DNA of 64,000 nt, from assembly GCF_039522525.1 (NCBI RefSeq), contig NZ_BAAADO010000009.1, forward strand, positions 35,539-99,538, written 5' to 3'. How positions within the stretch are numbered: position 1 is the first letter of the stretch; each line of letters opens with the position of its first letter. A program made the position numbers and the translations under genes. Below are positions 58,701 to 64,000 of this stretch, piece after piece. The DNA comes from Salinibacillus aidingensis. GTDB taxonomy: Bacteria > Bacillota > Bacilli > Bacillales > Alkalibacillaceae. The notes beneath the pieces were generated by a model that had not been told where the DNA came from, searched no databases, and saw only the letters and a list, made by a program, of their open reading frames with translations.

Positions 58701-61018
58701 GTAATCTTGTTGTAATTCATTATAGTGACCAATATTCATCTTCAAGTAGGTACGACGCTATAACAGTTACAGACAAATCTGATCAGTATTTTGCTGTAAT
58801 AAAAGAGTTTCTTAAAAAGAAGGATGTTGAAGGTTCAGATGAAAATGTCTTAAACACAATAAAAGCTTTTAATACATTTAACGGTGAATGGTTATTAAGA
58901 ATAATCGGCAGTAAGGGATATTTAGATCGCGAAAAATTAAGCATAATATCAGCAATAAAATATTCATTGTCTTACCTTGACCATCCAGATATTTTATGGA
59001 TTCCAATATCTTTAGAAGAAATTTTAAGGGTTGCTGGTGCTGTTAGTCTCAATAAATCAGGCGGTGTATTTACTGCTAAGAATTTAGGGGTAACAGGTAG
59101 CCATAGCGATGATTTATTATTAATAGGCATCGAAAATAACGATGGAAACCTAGCTCTACACTTTTATCCTGTAGAAGTCAAAATAGGCATCAATAAGGGA
59201 GATGTTCTTGAAAAGGCAAGAAAGCAAGTTGTTAAAACAAAAACACTATTGATGGATACCTTAACTGGTGAATCTGGTGAAAGTTTTCAAGGAAGATTTT
59301 ACAGGAATTTCTTTGCTCAATTAATCATCTCAAATTGCCAGAAATTAGACCAAAGTGACTTTTGGAATGAAAAAGACTATGAATTAAAAGATGAAGTGAT
59401 AGAAAAAATCCTAAAAGATAAATTCACGATATCAAATAGTTTGAATCATTATATAGGTCAAGGAGCAATTCTTTCTTTCCAAAAGGATGCCTATCACAGA
59501 AGTGCTTTATTAGACAACGATATTTTATTAATTAATTTGACTGAACAGGATGGTTTTGAAGGTTTAGTCCAGGATATTCAAAAAATGCAGAATTGGATTC
59601 AGCATAAACCAAATGATTTTATAAAAGAGAAGATGTTATCTTATCAATATCAGGCTGATGGATCTAAAGGTTATATGTACTCTGAAAATGATGACCAAGA
59701 TCCAGAGAAGTTAGATCAACGAAGTACGCAGACAGTCCAAACAGAATATGACGAAGAAGCCCATGAACAGACTCATGAAGAAACTAAAAGTAAAGATATA
59801 ACTGATGTTCATCATATTATTGAAAATAATGATATTACTGAAGCCGATGCAGATGAGAATAGGGGAGGGGAGGAAGAGTCCTCTGCTAAATTTAACTTAG
59901 AGGACGTCCGTATTCTTCTGGGGAATGCAGAAAATTCTAATCAGAAAATATATTGGGAGTATGGAAATAAGGGCTTAGCAAATAGACACTTATTAATTTC
60001 AGGTAAGTCAGGACAAGGAAAAACATATTTTATGCAATGCTTATTACTTGAGAAATCCAAAGTTGGTATACCAAGCATTGTCATTGATTATACTGAAGGT
60101 TTTCTACCTAATCAGTTAGAACCTGAATTTGTAGAATACTTAGGTGACAGAATTCAGCAAAAAATTGTTTACAGTGAAAAGTTCCCTATCAATCCGTTTA
60201 TTAAAAATACTCGTGATATAGGTGGAATTGAGCTACCAGAGTCAAATACAGATGTTGCTGAAAGAATAAAGAGTGTATTTTCTGCTGTATACAGCTCATT
60301 AGGTATTCAACAATTGAATGCAATTTATGATGCTACCTTAAAAGGATTAGAATCGTATGATAGTGAAATGGATTTAGTAAAATTAAAAGAGTTATTAGAA
60401 GAGGAAGGATCAAATTATTCAAAAACAGCTCTATCCCAGATTAGACCTTTAATTGATCGAAATCCATTTAGTAATAAAGATACAATTAACTGGAAAGATA
60501 TCGTTCAAAGTAACGGTGAAATCTTTGTTATTCAGTTAACCGGTTTCCCAAGGGATGTTCAATTAATGATTACAGAATTTATTCTTTGGGATTTATGGAA
60601 TTATTCCGTTCAGTACGGTAACAAAGACCAACCTATGCCGGTAATAATGGACGAAGCTCAAAATCTCGATCATACTGAAAAGTCTCCATCAGCAAGAATT
60701 TTAACCGAGGGTAGAAAGTTTGGATGGTCAGGATGGTATGCAACTCAATTTCTTAAATCTCAGTTAAGTACAGATGAGTTAGCAAGACTGCAAAATTCAT
60801 CCCAGAAAGTTTACTTTTCACCACCTGAACAAGAATTGTCTAATATTGCTTCCAGTTTGTCTAAAGATGCCCAAGAAAAGAAATATTGGGAAAATAAGCT
60901 GGCAAATCTAAAAAAGGGACAATGCATCGTACACGGACCAGTATTAAAGCCAAACGGAGCGCTATCTACTCCTACTATAACAGTTGTAGATATTAGTTCA
61001 TTATCAGAAAGAATTTAA
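55766..61018 (+). CDS. dptH: DNA phosphorothioation-dependent restriction protein DptH (large HerA/FtsK-like ATPase)
   Basis: 1750 residues. Most of the protein is unique to the DptH family. At the C-terminus is a HerA/FtsK-like ATPase: Walker A LISGKSGQGKTYFM (GKSGQGKT at about 1413-1420), Walker B VIMDEAQNLD near 1625-1635, and a sensor-like EGRKFGWSGWYATQF. An acidic Glu/Asp/Gln-rich linker (about 1310-1380) precedes it. It is likely the motor and nuclease-recruiting subunit that acts on unmodified DNA. The start is probably ATG 55766 (MSNQFYSYIS), 20 bp inside dptG; codons upstream to GTG 55745 are also open. Confidence 0.88.
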   Translation: MSNQFYSYISTLLIDYFEKNGIGPGDRFYLQLDQSSEVEHLTNALRNVRNVIPFKYKHELGEEYETFAIPFGEHRLVVSFTSDNVKPDFLVTLRNLVGEQKGDWENTSLISIVSEQLDSIQGGSSDLQKEGMPLHPNSLYNNLKIEIENSQLDKVDQIILIDNLENLMSEQPYQQVTFFEFEDIFTTLEKGGIEDDEFHKFGLFKDPDLATFSGKDQHKRINLNRELFSYVNNIHEFGLDKEDLENKFSPEGAKVLEKEDWKDNLFAKVDKFHTDYKEINKRLKVEFESLKIAQKLKYWDKPSKETTAGKRKRHIVIFNPDHVEEITVQATFNLVGNIKSLSSNFLKVSKAHEKLADIEVKQKNIQANIKTNNNKPLFFKFSYKHDNKASQGAEFFISVLPIHPDILDNYKSKYLVNTKLEALEINYEDEKLTLGYGLEQKRIELEEQYQEILFTDDHKLSIIPSLEAFNDHDELFFNLKYLDVTVPILLKNEIPESTPINGQKIWNLIRETGEDIQWIKENNRLVLGNREFYFHSEYQTYFEWENQIVEQGLKAAWFESDQLTPVDLDLSEELREAFSRFLNYFKINNSIPSLCTVTEDYKKRANEYIVEFQKEIKGFENGVAAGKRGLDLFKLGTVQAKDNIFFTPFHPLMIAFKLKYYELTGNEELDSSIVNRLSPDALVPFIYDEHENLFKPEHQHAAMEWLTFKPVNQVSISDANQYLAKVVNDKIKQFENHFSYLFIENSKAPLKLNVINIANDREVIRGILEWLISKVDKEGIDYLKPIEVTLYKDKYSESAFDLFARTETVDQFEETFNIKLATKKYDSEDILRIIREKLYFFKQEPGSEYRYAHISFYKMEAQEKKAVQPMEDMKSGIAIEGLYSSLPSMKDENNYRSGFGTKAYFIEEQNVLTHTAYYVNELAANLRNGGNDSYRKGEAIYSRTTTADERTLEAIFQSSYWVTFVDPTIDLEYFNNYEGNLVVIHYSDQYSSSSRYDAITVTDKSDQYFAVIKEFLKKKDVEGSDENVLNTIKAFNTFNGEWLLRIIGSKGYLDREKLSIISAIKYSLSYLDHPDILWIPISLEEILRVAGAVSLNKSGGVFTAKNLGVTGSHSDDLLLIGIENNDGNLALHFYPVEVKIGINKGDVLEKARKQVVKTKTLLMDTLTGESGESFQGRFYRNFFAQLIISNCQKLDQSDFWNEKDYELKDEVIEKILKDKFTISNSLNHYIGQGAILSFQKDAYHRSALLDNDILLINLTEQDGFEGLVQDIQKMQNWIQHKPNDFIKEKMLSYQYQADGSKGYMYSENDDQDPEKLDQRSTQTVQTEYDEEAHEQTHEETKSKDITDVHHIIENNDITEADADENRGGEEESSAKFNLEDVRILLGNAENSNQKIYWEYGNKGLANRHLLISGKSGQGKTYFMQCLLLEKSKVGIPSIVIDYTEGFLPNQLEPEFVEYLGDRIQQKIVYSEKFPINPFIKNTRDIGGIELPESNTDVAERIKSVFSAVYSSLGIQQLNAIYDATLKGLESYDSEMDLVKLKELLEEEGSNYSKTALSQIRPLIDRNPFSNKDTINWKDIVQSNGEIFVIQLTGFPRDVQLMITEFILWDLWNYSVQYGNKDQPMPVIMDEAQNLDHTEKSPSARILTEGRKFGWSGWYATQFLKSQLSTDELARLQNSSQKVYFSPPEQELSNIASSLSKDAQEKKYWENKLANLKKGQCIVHGPVLKPNGALSTPTITVVDISSLSERI

Positions 61019-61019
61019 A

Positions 61020-61056
61020 GTGAAAAATCCCCACTTCAAAGTGGGGATTTTAATTA
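61020..61056. terminator. Bidirectional terminator between convergent dptH and dndE
   Basis: Stem AAATCCCCACTT / AAGTGGGGATTT with a three-base loop, A-rich left and T-rich right. Confidence 0.85.
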
Positions 61057-61422
61057 TAAAATTGCTATACGTAGGTCTTCTAGTGAAGATTTATTATTTA
61101 TAATTTGTTCAATCTCTCTAAGTCCTTTTTCTATATAAGCTAGCATGTGGTTATTAATTTGATCTTCGGCTAAATGACTACCAATTTCGTTTATAATTAA
61201 ATGCTTAAATAATAAATATTCCTTATCCTTTATGATGTTATCAGGTATAGTCCATTTATTTTTATCTTGTGAATAGTCTTCTAAAATAGGACCATTTGAA
61301 ATGGAAAGCCCTTTAGCAAGCGCTATTTTTACTGCCTGTGGACGTTCAACTTCTATATTCTCCGATAAAAGGTCCAAAATTTCTTTACCTTTTGCAGATA
61401 GGTGCATTCTTTTATTAGACAT
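61054..61422 (-). CDS. dndE: DNA sulfur modification protein DndE
   Basis: 122 residues, close to the usual DndE length. MHLSAKGKEILDLLSENIEVERPQAVKIALAKGLSIS matches the N-terminal helical signature of the family (DUF1832). DndE is a small helical tetramer that binds nicked DNA in the modification complex. It is the last gene of the minus-strand operon, four bases after dndD, with AAAGGATTGAT upstream. Confidence 0.85.
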   Translation of the reverse strand: MSNKRMHLSAKGKEILDLLSENIEVERPQAVKIALAKGLSISNGPILEDYSQDKNKWTIPDNIIKDKEYLLFKHLIINEIGSHLAEDQINNHMLAYIEKGLREIEQIINNKSSLEDLRIAIL

Positions 61423-61426
61423 TTTA

Positions 61427-63436
61427 TCAATCCTTTACAAATTCAAAGTAACCATCTCTGATTACTGTGTATTTCTTTTCTTCATTATAGTCCAACATAT
61501 ATTGTTTATAGGAGTGCTCCTCCATAAGTTTGACATATTCTTCAGTTATTTCTGTGTCGGTTGATAAAATTATTACTTGATCACTAAGTTCCTTGTAATA
61601 ATGGTTGATTAGATGATTCCTATGATAGCTATCCAATCTCCCCAATGGTGTATCTACTACCATAGGTAAGGAAAGATCCGATGCTTTTGTTAATGCCCAT
61701 ATCAAAGCAGAAGAAATCATCTGCATTTCACCAGCTGAACGTTCCTGAATGCTTATTTCTTGCATACGATCGTTATATAAACGAATGGTATATGTGTCAA
61801 TGTCAAATTCTATTTTACCAAATTCATCCTGTTTTCTAAATAATTGCTTTAGCATCTTTGAGAATTCTTCTTTGATGTATTGTGCTTTCATGTTTGTAAC
61901 GTCTGTTAAATATTGACCCATTGTAGTAATTGTTTTTTGTGTTAGTTCGTACTGCTTTTGCAGATCCTCTAAATTCACGTCTTTACCGGATAAACGAGTC
62001 AATTTATTCATTATATTTGATTTCTTAGACTCCTCATTCTTTATCCTTTTATTAATGGTTTTCAGTCTAAGTTTAAACTCTCCAATTTGCTGTGTTAGAG
62101 AATCAATTTTCTTATTTTCTTCCTCAATATCAACAGTTTCTGGTGCATCACGAATCTCTATTTCAAGATTTCTAAGTTGTTCTTCAATTTTTTCAATTTT
62201 ATTTAACAAGTTCGTTAAGTGAACTTTATCCTTTATAGCCAAATTCGTCAAATAAGCATAGTCTTTATTTGAAAGGTCATGTATTTCTTCAGTATTATCA
62301 GGGGTGCTATCTACGTTGTTCTCTCTAATCCAAATTTCCTCGCCAATTTTTTTGATCTGATCCAGCTGAGAATTCGTTAAAGGGGGGTCAATTTCCTCAC
62401 TTAATAATTGACTCATAAAATCTCTGTAAGGAGTTAACGAGTTTTCCTGTAAGATTCTTTTATTATTCATTTCATTTTCAAGTTTTATTTGCTTCTTTAA
62501 CTTGTTGATTTTATTTCCTAAAATAATATTAAGTACGTTTTCTTTATAATAGGTAGAAAACTCCTCTTTAGCCATATTTAATTCCATTTCTAATTTGGAT
62601 TGTCTTTTAACGATTGTTTCACGGGATTTGGAATTTTGAAGAACTTTTTCGTTTCGTTCCTTTTTCACGTTATTAAGTATTTCTTCAAATTCTTTATATT
62701 TAGAAAGGACTTTGTTTCTTTTGCTTTCCATTCTTTCTAAGGTACTATCAATTTCCTTCAATTCTTCATTGTATTTATTGAGCTTAGTATGACTCACGGA
62801 ATTAGATAATTTTCTTTCATATGAAGATTTGAGCGATTTTAAATCACTTAATAATTGCGTATAAGCTTCCATACCAGTTATTTTGTGAATAGCATCTCTC
62901 ATATCCTTACTGTTTTGTCTTAAAATAATATCCTTTATTTCTTCACCATCAAAGATAAAGAAGGGGGCAGCATGATAGGGGATTACTTTGTCAATAAACT
63001 TGTTATAAGATTCCAGATTTAAGATTCTGGCACGTTTGTTAACACTAGAGCCAGGCTTTCTAACGAATAAATCACGTTCTTCATGAGAAACTCTTTTCCT
63101 GGAATCAAAATACCACTTAACCTTTAGTTGCCATTCCTCACCGTCATCTCTTTCTAAAATAAGTGTAACAGCACTTTCTCGACCACCTTCATCAAAAAAG
63201 GTGTTATTGATGATATTAGATTGAAGCTGTTTATACTCGCGTTCATTCATACCACGTTCTCCAAACAATACGTAAAGAATTGATTTAAGTATTGTTGTTT
63301 TGCCAGCGCCGTTCAAGCCACCAAGAAGAATTATGTTTTTACCTTCCTCACGTACTTCTTTAGGAATATATAAATCAACTTCTTGAATACCATAATAAGT
63401 TTTATAATTTTCAAAAATTATTTTTTTGAATAGCAT
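61427..63436 (-). CDS. dndD: DNA sulfur modification protein DndD (SMC/Rad50-like ATPase)
   Basis: 669 residues. The N-terminal ATPase half has Walker A LLGGLNGAGKTTILK (about 38-52), and FFIFDGEEIKDIILR follows. Residues about 200-520 are long coiled coils. The C-terminal half has the ABC signature SAGEMQMISSALIWAL and Walker B LPMVVDTPLGRLDSYHR. This Rad50-like layout, together with dndE next to it, identifies DndD. It hydrolyses ATP during sulfur insertion into the DNA backbone. AGGTGATATT precedes the ATG. Confidence 0.92.
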   Translation of the reverse strand: MLFKKIIFENYKTYYGIQEVDLYIPKEVREEGKNIILLGGLNGAGKTTILKSILYVLFGERGMNEREYKQLQSNIINNTFFDEGGRESAVTLILERDDGEEWQLKVKWYFDSRKRVSHEERDLFVRKPGSSVNKRARILNLESYNKFIDKVIPYHAAPFFIFDGEEIKDIILRQNSKDMRDAIHKITGMEAYTQLLSDLKSLKSSYERKLSNSVSHTKLNKYNEELKEIDSTLERMESKRNKVLSKYKEFEEILNNVKKERNEKVLQNSKSRETIVKRQSKLEMELNMAKEEFSTYYKENVLNIILGNKINKLKKQIKLENEMNNKRILQENSLTPYRDFMSQLLSEEIDPPLTNSQLDQIKKIGEEIWIRENNVDSTPDNTEEIHDLSNKDYAYLTNLAIKDKVHLTNLLNKIEKIEEQLRNLEIEIRDAPETVDIEEENKKIDSLTQQIGEFKLRLKTINKRIKNEESKKSNIMNKLTRLSGKDVNLEDLQKQYELTQKTITTMGQYLTDVTNMKAQYIKEEFSKMLKQLFRKQDEFGKIEFDIDTYTIRLYNDRMQEISIQERSAGEMQMISSALIWALTKASDLSLPMVVDTPLGRLDSYHRNHLINHYYKELSDQVIILSTDTEITEEYVKLMEEHSYKQYMLDYNEEKKYTVIRDGYFEFVKD

Positions 63437-63444
63437 AATATCAC

Positions 63445-63627
63445 CTAATTTCTGGAATGAAAATAAATTAAATCTTGATATTCCTTCACACGACTTCCTT
63501 GTGTGTGATTTTCATATGAAAGCTTTTCAGCGGTCTTAAGTAAGTCCTTTGCTAGCTTTAGCGGTACGTCATTATCATAGGCAGTTTTAGCTAATAATTC
63601 AATTTCTCGCCTCTTAACTTCCTTCAT
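63445..63627 (-). CDS. Small protein associated with the DNA modification operon, 60 aa
   Basis: 60 residues, highly charged and helical (KEVKRREIELLAKTAYD, LKLAKDLLKTAEKLSYEN), eight bases upstream of dndD and so co-transcribed. I believe it matches the little-studied family that annotation pipelines call a DNA modification system-associated small protein, but I am not certain. The start is ATG 63627, with AAAGGTG six bases upstream. It occupies the position next to dndD where dndC would be expected. Confidence 0.72.
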   Translation of the reverse strand: MKEVKRREIELLAKTAYDNDVPLKLAKDLLKTAEKLSYENHTQGSRVKEYQDLIYFHSRN

Positions 63628-63654
63628 ATTAATCACCTTTTATAAACATAATTT

Positions 63655-63681
63655 ATTATAATTTTACTATAAAATCGACAA
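63655..63681 (-). promoter_or_regulatory. Possible promoter of the dnd minus-strand operon
   Basis: On the minus strand TTGTCG (63676-63681), a 15-bp spacer and TATAAT (63655-63660). The spacer is shorter than ideal. If real, the operon starts with the 60-aa gene. Confidence 0.35.
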
Positions 63682-63730
63682 TTTAAACAGGTCTTATACG
63701 AAGAATTGACTATAAGAGGGGGGAGGGGCA

Positions 63731-63778
63731 TAAAGAAACAGCTGCCAAGAAAATTCTTAACAGCCAGCTGTTTCTTTA
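63731..63778. terminator. Strong hairpin right of the dnd operon
   Basis: Stem AAAGAAACAGCTG / CAGCTGTTTCTTT, 13 bp perfect, with a 20-base loop. It separates the dnd genes from the insertion sequence and may be the terminator of a gene now displaced. Confidence 0.65.
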
Positions 63779-63798
63779 AATGTATACGTTGAAAAATA

Positions 63799-64000
63799 TT
63801 GGCTCTAAAATATATGTTGGGATGCCAATAATTTTCTGATAACTTTTCGGGGCATAAGAAAACACGCAATCTCCTAATTTTGTTAAACTTTGTTTAGACC
63901 AATAAACAACCACAAAAAGGAGATGCGTGCAATTGAATTCTAACATTTCTTTACCAGGATTAGAAGGGTTTATCATTACCAAATCATTCGAGAAAGATGG
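63799..64000 (+). mobile_element. Left end of an ISL3-family insertion sequence (cut by window)
   Basis: Begins with TTGGCTCTAAAATATATG; ISL3-family termini often start GGCTCT. It is followed by an untranslated leader of about 130 bp and the start of a transposase frame. The right end and target duplication lie outside the window. Confidence 0.6.
63933..64000 (+). CDS. ISL3-family transposase, N-terminal fragment (window edge)
   Basis: 22 codons are visible from TTG 63933 (NSNISLPGLEGFIITKSFEK). This resembles the opening of ISL3 transposases, which commonly read NISLPGxxxxxI. AAAAGGAGATG precedes the start. The catalytic DDE part is outside the window, so family assignment rests on this start and the terminal motif. 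Confidence 0.65.
   Translation, partial: MNSNISLPGLEGFIITKSFEKD

Noticed and set aside
52070..61018. BREX or DISARM system
   Set aside because: Large ATPases suggested this at first, but there is no methyltransferase, phosphatase PglZ or helicase set. The gene order and DndD/DndE opposite fit the Dnd/Dpt system.

Overview
The window reads as chromosomal DNA of an endospore-forming, low-GC member of the Bacillaceae. It carries a gerA/gerB/gerC-type germinant receptor operon, a YjcZ-type peptide, a gamma-type SASP-like gene, AbrB- and MntR-type regulators, SAM-I (S-box) and purine riboswitches, strong AGGAGG ribosome binding sites and frequent GTG/TTG starts. I cannot name the genus. A complete lower mevalonate pathway is notable, because many Bacillaceae use the MEP pathway instead.

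Layout. 1-9.1 kb: tail of a solute symporter, an acyl-CoA synthetase, a sirtuin, a Dph6-like ATPase, a PAS/GGDEF diguanylate cyclase, a 7Fe-type ferredoxin and a C45-family hydrolase. 9.1-12.3 kb: a YitT-type membrane protein, GC-rich repeats and an S-box-controlled MetE-like methyltransferase. 12.6-18.4 kb: a TctA-family permease, mevalonate kinase, diphosphomevalonate decarboxylase, phosphomevalonate kinase and a solitary sdhB. 18.4-20.9 kb: a second S-box riboswitch ahead of a flavin monooxygenase and an ATP-grasp ligase. 21-24.8 kb: the germination operon. 24.8-32.6 kb: aminopeptidase, a ZIP transporter divergent from mntR, a quinone oxidoreductase, a phosphatase and lipoproteins. 32.6-33.3 kb: decayed flavodoxin and Crp/Fnr genes. 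33.4-48.9 kb: mostly housekeeping and accessory genes (ArsA ATPase with a Cys-Cys-ending partner, CstA, OsmC, guanine-riboswitch purine permease, YyaL, AbrB-like, MBL hydrolase, RidA). 49.0-51.6 kb: a fused narK/PAS relic next to the molybdopterin genes mobB, moaE, moaD and moaC.

51.7-64 kb is an AT-rich defence island of DNA phosphorothioation type. dptF, dptG and dptH (restriction) run rightwards and converge on dndE, dndD and a 60-residue small protein on the minus strand. dndC and dndB, expected next to dndD, are not in the window. Where they would lie there is a strong hairpin and then the left end of an apparent ISL3-family insertion sequence cut by the window edge. DptF has an N-terminal DUF4145-like domain.

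A palindromic repeat of about 160 bp (two adjacent hairpins) occurs in four near-complete and about six shortened or decayed copies between 2.3 and 48 kb. One copy supplies the last 16 codons and stop of mvaD, another the stop codon of the ZIP gene. Two other repeat classes are present: a GC-rich type at 10.7, 18.7 and 34.7 kb, and a GGGACTGTCCCC type at 33.3 and 48.5 kb. No tRNA, rRNA or CRISPR array was seen.
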